A DNA stretch of 64,000 nt from Slackia sp. ZJ119 (GCF_011039175.1 NZ_JAAKEN010000014.1:25945-89944); one strand, 5' to 3'. Counted from the first letter of the stretch, positions 1 through 8,270 are shown. Notes: generated by a model from the letters alone, not told the origin. Made by a program: numbers and translations.

Positions 1-237
1 ACGAGGTTTCGGCCCGACTTTGCGAATCGGGTCGGGCGCATTGCCGAAGAACACGGGCTGACCGAGCGCGAAAAGGAAGTCTTGTCCCTCCTGCTGACAG
101 GTCGCAGCCGACCGCGCATCGCCGAGATACTCGTGCTGTCGGAAAACACCGTGAGCTCGCACATCCAGCATATCTACCGCAAGTTCGGCGTGCACAGCAA
201 CCAAGAGCTGCTCGACGACATCCTGAACGCGAAGTAA
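1..237 (+). CDS. LuxR-family regulator, C-terminal end (5' truncated by window)
   Basis: The first 78 codons of the window, in frame 1 up to a TAA at 235-237, encode a LuxR-type DNA-binding domain. Visible family residues are LTEREKEVL, then LSENTVSSHIQHIYRKFGVHS, the recognition-helix region, and a short tail ending LLDDILNAK. The rest of the protein lies upstream of the window. In this family the N-terminus is often a multi-spanning membrane domain, as in the second LuxR gene here (22056-23591), but that cannot be seen for this copy. It converges on the monooxygenase gene at 416-700, with two strong hairpins between them. Confidence 0.9.
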   Translation, partial: TRFRPDFANRVGRIAEEHGLTEREKEVLSLLLTGRSRPRIAEILVLSENTVSSHIQHIYRKFGVHSNQELLDDILNAK

Positions 238-245
238 CGAAGGGC

Positions 246-317
246 AGCTGACAGAGGGACGGGGTATTCGTCAGGCCGGCAAGCCGGCCTGACGAATACC
301 CCGTCCCTCTGTCAGCT
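246..317. repeat. Perfect 72-bp palindrome, copy A of an interspersed family
   Basis: The arms at 246-280 and 283-317 are perfect 35-bp reverse complements separated by only AA. The core reads GACAGAGGGACGGGGTATTC then GTCAGGCCGGC, followed by its mirror. A second perfect copy lies at 10986-11061 and a degenerate one near 56801-56863. There is no T-run, so it is not a classic terminator, although it lies between convergent genes. It resembles REP-type or other small non-coding mobile palindromes. Confidence 0.9.
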
Positions 318-321
318 AGTC

Positions 322-350
322 GGAGAGCCGGCAGGAACCGCCGGCTCTCC
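322..350. terminator. GC-rich hairpin between convergent genes
   Basis: A perfect 11-bp stem (GGAGAGCCGGC at 322-332 and GCCGGCTCTCC at 340-350) has a 7-nt loop. It sits between the LuxR stop and the stop of the minus-strand monooxygenase. It has no U-tract, so a termination role is inferred from position and stability only. Confidence 0.45.
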
Positions 351-415
351 CCAATCCCCGTCAGCCCAAGGCGAAGTCCCCTTCCGACCTCGAACCCCGC
401 CTGGGCTTTCCGTGG

Positions 416-700
416 CTATACCTCTTCGTAGATGTCGATGGAAGGCGCTTCAACGAGCATCGAGCTCATGAGGGGCATGTACTTCTTGAAGTGGTCGCTT
501 TCCATGTGCGCGGCCAGAGCCTCCTGGCTTTCCCACATCTCGATGATCGCGAACTCGTTCTCGCGCTGAACGTTTTTGTTGAGCGTGTAGTGCATGTTGC
601 CGGCGTCGTTCAAGGACGCCTCGATCATCTGCTTGCCCGTCTCCACAAACTCGTCGATGCGCGATTCGATCACCTTGTGATTTGCCACGACCTTGATCAC
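416..700 (-). CDS. Antibiotic biosynthesis monooxygenase (ABM/YgiN-like) domain protein
   Basis: This is a single-domain protein of 94 residues with the ferredoxin-like ABM fold. The clues are an early beta strand (IKVVANHKV), a helix with FVETGKQMIEASLND, then YTLNKNV, FAIIEMWESQEALAAHMESDHF and a C-terminal strand. Members are small cofactor-free quinol or heme monooxygenases, or detoxification proteins, usually cytosolic dimers. A GTG at 721 begins a longer frame, but AGGAGG at 712-707 sits 6 nt before the GTG at 700, which I take as the start. It is a single-gene unit. The substrate is unknown; a quinone-handling role is only a family-level guess. Confidence 0.8.
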   Translation of the reverse strand: MIKVVANHKVIESRIDEFVETGKQMIEASLNDAGNMHYTLNKNVQRENEFAIIEMWESQEALAAHMESDHFKKYMPLMSSMLVEAPSIDIYEEV

Positions 701-1071
701 TGCCGACCTCCTGTCCGTCACACGTTCAAAAACGGCTCCAGACTAGCCCACGCCTGCCTGCGACGCATCCTCGCAAATCAGTGAACCTCCCCGACGCTCC
801 CATGATCTTTCCCGCGCTGCAAAGGCACGCTGCCGGCCCAAGCGCACGGCAAACGCAACCAACGGCGCCAAGGAAACGGGCGTTTGCCCTTGTCAAAGAC
901 CTCATTGGTTTCCGGTGAAGGCAAATCCGCCAGAAATCAGTGAAATTTCCCGGCAGAATCGTTCGTTTCGCGCGTTGCTCGCGGCGCGGCCTCGGCGCAA
1001 GATGCGACGGGAAGGCTTCAAGGCCCTGTCCAACACGCCAGAGCACGACGAAAAGAAGCGAAGGAGCGCCT
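701..1071. other. Intergenic region between divergent genes, no gene seen
   Basis: The stretch lies between the start of the ABM gene (minus) and the EamA gene (plus) and should hold both promoters. I see no convincing ORF, RNA gene or strong repeat. The open frames through it are overlapping shadows without ribosome binding sites. Confidence 0.6.
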
Positions 1072-1959
1072 ATGCCCGCATCAAAAGCCTGCTTGGCCCT
1101 GCCCGTTCTCGCAGGCGTCATGTGGGGCTCCATCGGCGTGTTCGTCCGCTTCCTCGATGCCGGCGGCTTGGACAACGGAACCATCGTCTGCACGCGCATG
1201 ATCGTGTCGAGCGTGATCCTTGGCGCGTTCATGCTCGCCACGGACAAGAGCTCCTTCAAGGTTCCCAAGCGGGCCGTTCCCGTTCTGATCGTGGGAGCCG
1301 TCGTCGGCAGCGCCTACATGAACATCGTGTACAACGTGGCGATCATGAACCTGAACCTGGCTCTGTCCTCCGTGCTCATCGGCCTGTTCGCCATCTGGTC
1401 GCTGCTTCTCGGGCGCGTGCTGTTCGGCGAGGCTCTCACGAAGCGCAAGGTGGCCTGCGCGGCCGTCGCCCTGTTCGGCGTCGTGCTGATCAGCGGCGTG
1501 CTCGAGCAGGGAGCAGGCGCGTCGTTTTCCTGGTTCGGCCTGTTCATGGGGGTGTTGACGGGCATGATGTACGCCGTGAACGGAGCGACGACACGCGCGA
1601 TGGGCAACTGGGGCATGAAGGCGTCGACGATCAACTTCTGGTACTTCGCCATTGGATCCGTTTCGCTTCTGCCCCTGTGCCACTGGGACCAGGTTGTCTC
1701 GTACGTGGCGGCAGATCCCCTCGCGAGCAGCTTCTGGCTGATCAGCCAAGCGGTGGTGTGCGCCATCCTGCCCTACGTGTTCTTCGCCATGGCACTCGCG
1801 AGGATGGACATGGGCACGGCGTCAACCCTCGAGCTCGTCGAGCCCGCTGCGGCGATGGTCTTCGGCCTTTTGCTGTTCGGAGAGGTCCCCACGCCCCTGA
1901 TGGTCGTCGGCGTCGCGGTGGTCATAGCGGCCATTTCCCGCATCTACGCGAAAAAGTGA
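1072..1959 (+). CDS. EamA-family (DMT superfamily) transporter
   Basis: An inner-membrane protein of 295 residues with about ten hydrophobic segments arranged as two EamA repeats, roughly residues 8-140 and 150-292. Typical signatures are GVMWGSIGVFVRF in TM1, LVEPAAAMVFGLLLFGE in the second repeat, and the last helix ending RIYAKK. Family members export or import small metabolites such as amino acids; the substrate cannot be told from sequence. The frame is open further upstream, but AAGGAG at 1060-1065 spaces properly to ATG 1072 and the first helix begins just after it. The next gene converges on it, leaving a gap of 76 bp. Confidence 0.88.
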   Translation: MPASKACLALPVLAGVMWGSIGVFVRFLDAGGLDNGTIVCTRMIVSSVILGAFMLATDKSSFKVPKRAVPVLIVGAVVGSAYMNIVYNVAIMNLNLALSSVLIGLFAIWSLLLGRVLFGEALTKRKVACAAVALFGVVLISGVLEQGAGASFSWFGLFMGVLTGMMYAVNGATTRAMGNWGMKASTINFWYFAIGSVSLLPLCHWDQVVSYVAADPLASSFWLISQAVVCAILPYVFFAMALARMDMGTASTLELVEPAAAMVFGLLLFGEVPTPLMVVGVAVVIAAISRIYAKK

Positions 1960-2035
1960 TTCTGGATGGGGACTCCTGCGCTCCCGTTTGCCGCGTCGCG
2001 CGGTTTCGTCCCTGTCGCGCGAGATCCCGGCGGGC

Positions 2036-3409
2036 TTAGCGGCTTTCCTGCTCCTTCGCCACAGCCTCCGACGCGGGCGGCTCGCCCATCATCGGTTCGG
2101 GCTGGTTTTTGCTCGGCACGACGAAGATGAACACGAGCACGCTCGCCAGCAGCAAAAACGGATAGAACAGATACGGGATGATCTGGAAGGCCGTGACGGC
2201 CGCGCCCAGCTCTGCGCAGGTCGACACGGCGATGAGCATCTGGGCGCCATACGGGATGACGCCTTGCGCCACGCACGAGAACGTGTCCAGAAGCGACGCC
2301 GTCTTCCGCTTGGAAATGCCGTAGATCTTCGCCATTTCGCTGGCGATGGGGTTCGCCATCACGATGGCCACGGTGTTGTTCGCGGTGGCCACGTCCATCG
2401 CAACGACGAGCAGGCCCACGCCGACCTGTCCGCCCTTGCGACTGCGAAACAGGCTGCGGATGCCGTTCAGAAGCGCCACGAACCCGCCGTATTCCCTGAT
2501 GAGCGCACAAATCGCCGAAACCAGCACCGCCACCATGGTCGTTTCGAACATCCCGGCAACGCCGCTGCCCATGTTGGCCAGCAAATCGGTCGCCGCGGTG
2601 GCGCCGGTGGCGAGCATGACGACCGACCCCGACAGGATGCCGAGCAGCAGCACCACGAACACGTTCACGCCCACGATGCCGCCCACCAACACTATCAGGT
2701 ACGGAATCAGCTGCACCAGGTCATAGTCTTGCGCCACCACGCCCGCCGGCGGCTGCGACAGCGACAACGCCAAGATGGCCGCCAGCGCAAGCAGCGCCGC
2801 CGGCAGCGCGATCTTGAAGTTCTCGCGAAACTTGTCCTTCATCTGGCAGCCCTGCCCCTGGCATGCCGCGATGGTGGTGTCCGAAATGAAGGACAGGTTG
2901 TCGCCGAACATCGCGCCGCCCATGACCGACGCCACGCACAGCGGCAAATTGAAGCCCGACGCCGACGACACCGCCACCGCAATGGGCACAATGAGCGTGA
3001 TGGTGCCAACCGACGTGCCCATGGAAATCGACACGAAGCAGCTCACGACGAACAGCACCGCGACGGAAAACTCCGGCGGAATGACGTCGAGCATGAAATA
3101 CGCCACGCTTTCGGCCGAGTCGCGTCCGACCGTCCCGACGAACACGCCGGCCGCCATGAAGATGAGGATCATCGTGACGATGGTCTTGTCGCCGATGCCG
3201 CGCCCCATCGCAGCCAGCTTGTCGTCGAAGGACATCCCGCGGTTCTGAAAGCACGCGACCGTGAGCGCGACAAGGAAAACGACCACGATGGGAATGTTGT
3301 AAAAGCCCATCGAAATGCCCATGCCGTATTCGAACAACACGCCCAAGCCCAGATACAGCACGAGAAACACCCCGATGGGCAAAAGCGCCTTGACGTTGCC
3401 TTTTTCCAT
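2036..3409 (-). CDS. NhaC-family Na+/H+ antiporter-like transporter
   Basis: A 457-residue polytopic membrane protein with about 11-12 hydrophobic segments. The NhaC/ArsB-superfamily signature GGAMFGDNLSFISDTT starts at residue 164, followed by an AACQGQGCQMKDKF loop, as in NhaC and malate-lactate or arginine-ornithine type antiporters. The family exchanges Na+ or organic acids for protons. No neighbouring enzyme points to a substrate. ATG 3409 follows AAAGGGG at a good distance, and a promoter with a TTGACG -35 box is visible upstream. The C-terminus is hydrophilic. Confidence 0.85.
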   Translation of the reverse strand: MEKGNVKALLPIGVFLVLYLGLGVLFEYGMGISMGFYNIPIVVVFLVALTVACFQNRGMSFDDKLAAMGRGIGDKTIVTMILIFMAAGVFVGTVGRDSAESVAYFMLDVIPPEFSVAVLFVVSCFVSISMGTSVGTITLIVPIAVAVSSASGFNLPLCVASVMGGAMFGDNLSFISDTTIAACQGQGCQMKDKFRENFKIALPAALLALAAILALSLSQPPAGVVAQDYDLVQLIPYLIVLVGGIVGVNVFVVLLLGILSGSVVMLATGATAATDLLANMGSGVAGMFETTMVAVLVSAICALIREYGGFVALLNGIRSLFRSRKGGQVGVGLLVVAMDVATANNTVAIVMANPIASEMAKIYGISKRKTASLLDTFSCVAQGVIPYGAQMLIAVSTCAELGAAVTAFQIIPYLFYPFLLLASVLVFIFVVPSKNQPEPMMGEPPASEAVAKEQESR

Positions 3410-3449
3410 AACGCGCCCCTTTTCGTCGCGACGAGAAGCCCTAAACCGA

Positions 3450-3477
3450 TTGATAGTAGCACACCATAGTGCGTCAA
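3450..3477 (-). promoter_or_regulatory. Sigma70-type promoter of the NhaC-like gene
   Basis: On the minus strand TTGACG (3477-3472) and TATCAA (3455-3450) are separated by 16 nt. The spacer contains ACTATGGTGT, a short imperfect dyad. A 12-bp palindrome (TCGTCGCGACGA, 3423-3434) lies between promoter and start codon and may be an operator. Confidence 0.55.
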
Positions 3478-3558
3478 GCCTGTCAGGCCTCCGGCTTCGA
3501 GCCTAAGCCGTGCTGCCGCGTCCCCGACAGGCAGCGCAACAGCCTGGCTCGACAGTGG

Positions 3559-4443
3559 TTATGAGATATGCGAGATGACGCTTCTATACCCTTCGTCAAG
3601 CTCTCGCGCCATCACTTTGAGGAAAGCCGGTCGATTCGCTGTTCTTTCCCAGACCATTGGTGGAAGAAACCTGGCCATCTGCGCAACAAACTCATCCGAT
3701 TGCACGCACTCGACCGCGCGCCGGGCGCCGTCCTCGAGCAATGCATGCGGCGATTTTCCACTGGCGTAGTCTCGAATCTTGCGCAAAGTAAGATCCGGAA
3801 CCGCACTCAAATCGACCTGGGGTCGACGAAGTATCCAGGGAACGTCCCAAAGGTCTCGGTAACGGGGCGTTTTCACCTGTTGGGAAAACGATACAAGCTT
3901 GTCTGCGAAAATCTCATCGAGAGACTGGCATCCAACAAGAATGCTTCCATACATACCCTGGATTTCCGAATAGTTTTCCGTCACGAGCCTTGTCTCACGG
4001 GTGTAGGAGGGCACCTGGGCAATCTCAATCTTGATCTTCTGCGAGGGAAGGTCGGGGCGCTCGGGCGCAGTGTCCACAATAACCTGCCAGCGCTTTATGA
4101 ATCCGCCGCCCTCGAACTGTCTGACCTTCTTCGGCTCCTTTACGCGCACGTCGACATCGTATCGGCTCTTCAAGCTCTTGCTGATGATGTCCCGGAAGCC
4201 GCCCAAATCCGTCTCCGACAGGTTCTCTTTCGTGTTGAAGTCAAGGTCTTCGCTGTAGCGCTCGGAACCATAGCAAAGCCTCAGGCACGTGCCTCCTTGG
4301 AAATTCAGGCGCCCCAGCCATTTGGATTCCCCCAGCGCTTGAAGAACCTCATAGTGAATGAGCTCTTTCTCCACAACGGGCAGCAACGCCTCAATTTCGT
4401 TGCTGCGAGCAACCTGCAGCGAAAACGCCTGGAAATCACTCAT
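3559..4443 (-). CDS. abiEii: AbiEii-type nucleotidyltransferase toxin
   Basis: A 294-residue protein of the AbiEii/AbiGii nucleotidyltransferase family, the toxin half of a type IV toxin-antitoxin and phage-abortive-infection system. The catalytic region is clear: FQGGTCLRLCYG around residues 48-59 and RYSEDLDF at 62-69, with the GG and the D-x-D metal ligands. Family toxins transfer nucleotides to tRNA or other targets and arrest growth. It overlaps the antitoxin gene by 8 bp, so the two are translationally coupled. Full length with no visible lesion. Confidence 0.9.
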   Translation of the reverse strand: MSDFQAFSLQVARSNEIEALLPVVEKELIHYEVLQALGESKWLGRLNFQGGTCLRLCYGSERYSEDLDFNTKENLSETDLGGFRDIISKSLKSRYDVDVRVKEPKKVRQFEGGGFIKRWQVIVDTAPERPDLPSQKIKIEIAQVPSYTRETRLVTENYSEIQGMYGSILVGCQSLDEIFADKLVSFSQQVKTPRYRDLWDVPWILRRPQVDLSAVPDLTLRKIRDYASGKSPHALLEDGARRAVECVQSDEFVAQMARFLPPMVWERTANRPAFLKVMARELDEGYRSVISHIS

Positions 4444-4972
4444 CGTCCTCCACCTCGTCCCAATCGATCAAGTCAAGCGACCTTCCTGCGCGGAGCAAAT
4501 CAGCGACGACTTTCTTTTTCGTGGCCAGACGCATCGCGTGCCCCGGATAGTCAACGGTGTTCTCTAAGATATGCAAAAAGCTTCGCGCCGTATGAACGAA
4601 CTCAACCGTTCCAAAAGGCGTGTGAAACTCCCCCTCCTTCCCCGTCGTGACAACCGTAATCCTTCCCACAGGAATTTGCGACATCACACCCCAAAGAGAC
4701 GCCGCGCTTTCCATGCTGATGTAATTCATCTCGCCGGACCTGAGAGCAACAGCGATCTCTTCGATGGCGGGCACTGATCCGCTCTCTGCGTTGTCGAACC
4801 AATACAGATCGCGAACGACGTGGACCAGACTGCCCGCCTTCACGAGCCGGACAATAGTGCTCCGAAGCTTCGGACCCTCTTCGCCAAACACGAGGGAAAG
4901 CTCGTGCGTGCGAAACGCTCGTTTTCTGCCCTTGTAAGAAGCCAGCGTCCTATCTGCATCGTATAGTTTCAT
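4436..4972 (-). CDS. abiEi: AbiEi-type antitoxin and autorepressor
   Basis: A 178-residue protein with an N-terminal winged helix (about residues 18-65, RTHELSLVF then LRSTIVRLVKAGSLVHVVRDLYWF) and a C-terminal AbiEi domain. It matches AbiEi antitoxins, which neutralise AbiEii without stable binding and repress their own operon. The ATG at 4972 lies about 10 nt from the end of a perfect 14-bp inverted repeat, the expected operator arrangement. It is transcribed ahead of and overlaps the toxin gene, as in known abiE operons. Confidence 0.88.
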   Translation of the reverse strand: MKLYDADRTLASYKGRKRAFRTHELSLVFGEEGPKLRSTIVRLVKAGSLVHVVRDLYWFDNAESGSVPAIEEIAVALRSGEMNYISMESAASLWGVMSQIPVGRITVVTTGKEGEFHTPFGTVEFVHTARSFLHILENTVDYPGHAMRLATKKKVVADLLRAGRSLDLIDWDEVEDDE

Positions 4973-4981
4973 TCCTAGACC

Positions 4982-5027
4982 TATCTATACCGTTATGCTC
5001 TTATTTTACATTGTAACGGTATAGATA
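4982..5027 (-). promoter_or_regulatory. AbiE operator/promoter: perfect 14-bp inverted repeat
   Basis: TATCTATACCGTTA (4982-4995) and TAACGGTATAGATA (5014-5027) are exact reverse complements separated by 18 nt of AT-rich DNA. AbiEi proteins are known to bind paired inverted repeats over the abiE promoter, so this is the likely autoregulatory site. Promoter hexamers probably lie in or between the arms, but I cannot fix them. Confidence 0.75.
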
Positions 5028-5219
5028 AAAGAAATCTTCAGCGTCTCGCACGAGATGTCCTTTTCGCGCACGGCCTCCTTCCCCGACTAAAACAAAACGC
5101 GCCTTTTGTTCCGCTTCGGAAGCAGGGCACTTCTTTTCGAGAAGCAGGAAGGAGGCATGGAGGCCGACTGCCGGCAGCCGGCCCGCGCACCGTCCATCGA
5201 CGGGGAATAGGAGAGAGAC

Positions 5220-5465
5220 ATGGCGCAAATCGGTTTCTGCTTCAACCAGGCCGACTGCAGAGCGAATACGCGCACTGCTTCGTAGGGCCAGCCAATCTGC
5301 CGGCGCCGCCCTTCGAATCGGTGTGTGTCGACCGCCGTCGGCAGGTTCGCCCAGGCCATGAGGGAGAAGAGCGGGTCGGCCTTCTACGCAGACCTCGCAA
5401 GTTGCCTTGAGCGCTGCACGGCCGCCGACCAGGCAGGCCTGGCACGCGTTTTGGGCGTCTGCTAA
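5220..5465 (+). pseudogene. Remnant, possibly of a DmsB-like ferredoxin joined to a chaperone tail
   Basis: After AGGAGAGAG, an ATG at 5220 opens MAQIGFCFNQADC, which matches the start of DmsB-like subunits (compare MTQYGFYFDSTRC at 63790 in this window). The cysteine motif is then lost and a TAG stops it at 5283. The same frame continues, open, to a TAA at 5463 and ends SAFYADLASCLERC then a short tail, which could be the C-terminus of a TorD/DmsD-like chaperone. I read this as a scar of a deleted molybdoenzyme operon. The DmsB match is short and the chaperone identity is weak. Confidence 0.4.
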
Positions 5466-5467
5466 GC

Positions 5468-5485
5468 TTCCCTAGGGAAACACTG
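5468..5485. repeat. CCTAGGG-type repeat, partial copy
   Basis: TTCCCTAGGGAAACACTG follows directly on the remnant at 5220-5465. It matches half of the perfect palindrome at 13359-13394; another partial copy is at 7533-7551. Confidence 0.6.
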
Positions 5486-5571
5486 GGCAAAATGGATGCG
5501 ACCCAGGATCGGCGCTCCCCTGGAAAACCAAGGGCTCTCGGTCGCCCTCGACAAAGCGACGACCTGCAGGA

Positions 5572-5612
5572 AGTGCTTCGCCCGCGCCTGGAAGCACTCT
5601 CGAAGATATAAT
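5572..5612 (+). promoter_or_regulatory. Putative promoter and dyad upstream of the PucR gene
   Basis: AGTGCTTC (5572-5579) and GAAGCACT (5591-5598) form an 8-bp inverted repeat just upstream of a TATAAT box at 5607-5612. The dyad covers the -35 position, fitting an activator or autoregulation site. The gene starts at 5687. Confidence 0.5.
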
Positions 5613-5686
5613 ACGTTCTTTACGGTTTCTCGGACGAAGCAGACCGCTTGGCGCTCGGGTGCGCCACAGACAAGAAGGAGGCGGCC

Positions 5687-6835
5687 ATGATCACCGTCGG
5701 CGACGTCATGAATATGCGGGCTTTCGACAACATCTGGCTTGCCGCGCCCTGCGAAGGCGCCGCCGAACGCAAGGTGCTTGGCGTAGGCACGCTCGACCAC
5801 GAGCCGTTCACGGGCGAGTACGACCTGTTCTCGCCTGGCGAGATCGTGTTCACCACGCTGGGATTCGCCAGGCTTCACCCCGATCTCGCCGAGACGGCGC
5901 TGCTCGAGCTCATCGATCGCAACGTGGCCGCCATTGCGGTGAAAAACGTGGTCTTAAAGGAGCTTCCCGCTTCGGTGGCTGCCCGCTCGTCCGAAGCCGG
6001 CGTGCCGGTGCTGCTCTACCAGGGGCGTTTCATGGAGCGCGTCATCGCCGATCTGATGAACGCGCTCGATGATGACGCCGCAGAATGGGAGCGCACCCAC
6101 CTGATCGACTCCATTCTAGCCTCGTCCGACGAGCGGGCCGTGCGTGCCGCGTTTTTCACCATCGCCGGCGTGACGGGCGCCACCATCCAATGCATCGCCG
6201 CACGCGCCGTCACCGACGACGATGCGTCCCTGCGCGCCTTGCAGCGGGCGCTCGAGGAAGCGCTTGCGAACTACGGCGAGCGTTGGGACGACGTGGAGCG
6301 CACCTTCGTGTGCCGGTATCGGGGTCGAATCCTCGGCTTCGTCTCCTTCAAGCGGCCGCCGCTGAAGGCCATCGCCGTCTCTGACGCCGACCTGGAGAAA
6401 TGCGTCGCCACAGTCGGCCCGCTCATCTGCGGCATCAGCCAAGAAATGGCGTTGGGCGAAGCCGATCTGGCCGTGCGCCAGGCCATGGCCGCCCTTGGCA
6501 CCGCGTGCAACGAAGGTTGCGAGACGGTGCGCTGGACCACCCTGCGCTTCGACGCTTTCCGTGCCGCAGCCAAAAGCGACCGCCTCTATTCTCGCTCCGC
6601 CGACCTCATGCGCTCGCTGCTGTTCGACTACGACACCGACCACGACGCCGAGCTGGCCCGCACTGCCGAGGCCTTCGCAGCCAATTTCGGCGACGTACGC
6701 GCCACAGCCGAAGCGCTGTTCCAGCATCCGAACACGGTGCGTTACCGCCTGAAGAGGATCAAGGGGGTCCTTGGCTTGGACGCGGCCGCCGATCGCGAGC
6801 TGGCCGCGCTCCTTATCCTGGTGTACCTGCCCTAA
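5687..6835 (+). CDS. PucR/CdaR-family transcriptional regulator
   Basis: A 382-residue one-component regulator. The N-terminal PucR-like domain (about residues 5-120, including EIVFTTLGFARLHPDLAE) is followed by a linker and GGDEF-like middle region. The C-terminal PucR helix-turn-helix contains TAEALFQHPNTVRYRLKRIK near residues 345-365. Relatives control purine, sugar-acid or amino-acid catabolism. AAGGAGG directly upstream selects ATG 5687 over an earlier in-frame ATG. No catabolic operon adjoins it, so its target is unknown. It may once have controlled the decayed locus upstream. Confidence 0.85.
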   Translation: MITVGDVMNMRAFDNIWLAAPCEGAAERKVLGVGTLDHEPFTGEYDLFSPGEIVFTTLGFARLHPDLAETALLELIDRNVAAIAVKNVVLKELPASVAARSSEAGVPVLLYQGRFMERVIADLMNALDDDAAEWERTHLIDSILASSDERAVRAAFFTIAGVTGATIQCIAARAVTDDDASLRALQRALEEALANYGERWDDVERTFVCRYRGRILGFVSFKRPPLKAIAVSDADLEKCVATVGPLICGISQEMALGEADLAVRQAMAALGTACNEGCETVRWTTLRFDAFRAAAKSDRLYSRSADLMRSLLFDYDTDHDAELARTAEAFAANFGDVRATAEALFQHPNTVRYRLKRIKGVLGLDAAADRELAALLILVYLP

Positions 6836-6845
6836 CTCTGGTTTT

Positions 6846-7046
6846 GGTACAAATCTGCAGGCTGTGGCAGCGTTTGACAACGAGAAGCCGATTCTTGTGC
6901 AGTTGTGCAGCTTGTGGCAGAACGCACCGAAGCAGCTATTTCGCCTCTACCTTTTGACCTGGCCTTTTCTGAACAAGAAAGTTAGTAAAGTGAAACTTCC
7001 CAACATGGAGGCAGCGATTCTCTGCCACAGCCTGCAAATTTGCACC
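6846..7046. repeat. Long inverted repeat (25-bp arms, 23/25 matching)
   Basis: The arms are at 6846-6870 and 7022-7046; both carry GCAGGCTGTGGCAG or its complement, and 151 bp lie between them. A third, partial direct copy (GCAGCTTGTGGCAG) lies inside near 6907. No ORF of note is enclosed. It could be a small MITE-like element or a paired regulator site between the PucR gene and the small gene at 7274. Confidence 0.6.
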
Positions 7047-7146
7047 GAAGCCGGCGCTTCCCTCATATGACCCGAATATTGTTAACAGGCAAAACCTGAT
7101 GCACCGAAGTTCTTTCGCGCAAACTTCCGGCAAGACGAAGCAACTA

Positions 7147-7162
7147 TTGTGCAATCGCACAA
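7147..7162. promoter_or_regulatory. Operator-like dyad
   Basis: TTGTGC (7147-7152) and GCACAA (7157-7162) flank AATC, about 110 bp upstream of the small gene at 7274. Position and symmetry suggest a regulator site; the regulator is unknown. Confidence 0.35.
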
Positions 7163-7273
7163 ATACAAGCAGCTAGTTTCGTAATATCGACCAACAGTAA
7201 GGAGGCTCCACCCCGCTAAACTGCACGGTACCGAAAGCGAACGTCCGAACAACCGTGCTGAAAGGAGCCACCT

Positions 7274-7537
7274 ATGAAACTGTTCAACGAGACGGCCTTG
7301 GCCGCCATCGCCACCCTCGATCCCGCCGACGCCTCCTACTGCGCCAAGCTCGAGCAGCGCTTCGCCAACATGGGCATCGGCTCGAAGGAAGCCTCCGCCG
7401 CGGTGACCTCGCTGGTCGAAGCCGACGCAGTGCCTCAGGCAGGCGTGTGGGCGGCCCTGCCCTCCCTGTTCAAGAGCCTGCTCTCAAACAACGCCGAGGC
7501 GTCCGCCGCGCCCTCTCTGTCCAGCGCCCATGCCTAG
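7274..7537 (+). CDS. Small hypothetical protein
   Basis: An 87-residue, mostly helical acidic-to-neutral protein, starting MKLFNETALAAIATLDPADAS with a central FANMGIGSKEAS. There is no signal peptide or membrane segment. GAAAGGAGCC sits correctly before ATG 7274, so translation is plausible. I recognise no family. The stop codon lies inside a CCTAGGG repeat (7533-7551), so the last residues may have been set by repeat insertion. It appears to be a single-gene unit behind a dyad at 7147-7162. Confidence 0.6.
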   Translation: MKLFNETALAAIATLDPADASYCAKLEQRFANMGIGSKEASAAVTSLVEADAVPQAGVWAALPSLFKSLLSNNAEASAAPSLSSAHA

Positions 7538-7551
7538 GGAAACGCCGATCA
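7533..7551. repeat. CCTAGGG-type repeat, partial copy
   Basis: CCTAGGGAAACGCCGATCA resembles the right arm of the palindrome at 13359-13394 and supplies the TAG stop of the small gene at 7274-7537. Confidence 0.5.
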
Positions 7552-7805
7552 CCTGCATAGGGGGTTCACTGCTTTCGCTTCCCAGCATCGCTCGCCGCCG
7601 GTCGCGTCCGTCTTCCCTTGCCGCTCGTATCTCTATGAGCGATGCGCCCGCCAAGTCCTGCCCGTCCAGTCAGCGCAAACAGGCAGCTCCTCTTCGCCGT
7701 ATCCTCGGCGCGGGCTGGTATACTGCAAGCTCCGCGCAGCCTTGCACGCCCGGCAAATGCAAACGCACGCGATTCGACCGAACCCCGACCACCCGAAGGC
7801 TTCCC

Positions 7806-8270
7806 ATGAGCAAAGCAGCCGAACTCTTCGCGCAACGCAAAGAAGGTGTCTTTTGGATTCTCGCGATCCTTTGGATGGGGTTCATCTTTTTCATGTCGGC
7901 CCATACAGGCAGCGACCTGGACCACGGGACGGGGCTTTTCTCCGCGATCAAGGCGAGCCTCGAGGACTTCGTTGCGCGAACCACCGGATTGCAGACCGAC
8001 ATCGTTTCGACGCTTGCCCACGTCTCCGAGTACCTCGTTTTGGGGTTCCTGCTGGCGAACGCGCTTTGCCTGCGCACCTCCGCCGGCAAAGCCTTCCTCA
8101 TCGCCGTTTTGACGGGCTCTCTCTATGGCGTCACCGACGAGATCCACCAGATCTTCGTGCCGGGGCGCCTGTGCGACCCCGCCGACTGGCTGGCCGACAC
8201 GCTCGGATGTGCGCTGGGAGCGCTCTGCCTGACCGTCTTGAAGCGGCGACAGCCTAAAGCGAAGAAGTGA
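7806..8270 (+). CDS. VanZ-family membrane protein
   Basis: A 154-residue protein with about four membrane helices and the VanZ signatures VSEYLVLGFLL around residues 75-85 and YGVTDEIHQIFVPGR with DWLADTLGCALG after it. VanZ-like proteins are linked to low-level glycopeptide resistance in some hosts, but most chromosomal copies have no known role. ATG 7806 lies ahead of the first helix; only a weak GAAGG precedes it. A longer upstream frame has no ribosome site and a non-VanZ sequence. No van genes adjoin it, so a resistance role is not implied. Confidence 0.85.
   Translation: MSKAAELFAQRKEGVFWILAILWMGFIFFMSAHTGSDLDHGTGLFSAIKASLEDFVARTTGLQTDIVSTLAHVSEYLVLGFLLANALCLRTSAGKAFLIAVLTGSLYGVTDEIHQIFVPGRLCDPADWLADTLGCALGALCLTVLKRRQPKAKK

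Noticed and set aside
246..317. Palindrome A as a transposon end or CRISPR repeat
   Set aside because: There is no transposase, no second end nearby and no spaced repeat array.
7806..8270. Glycopeptide resistance from the VanZ-like gene
   Set aside because: No vanHAX or regulator genes nearby; VanZ-domain proteins are common without resistance.
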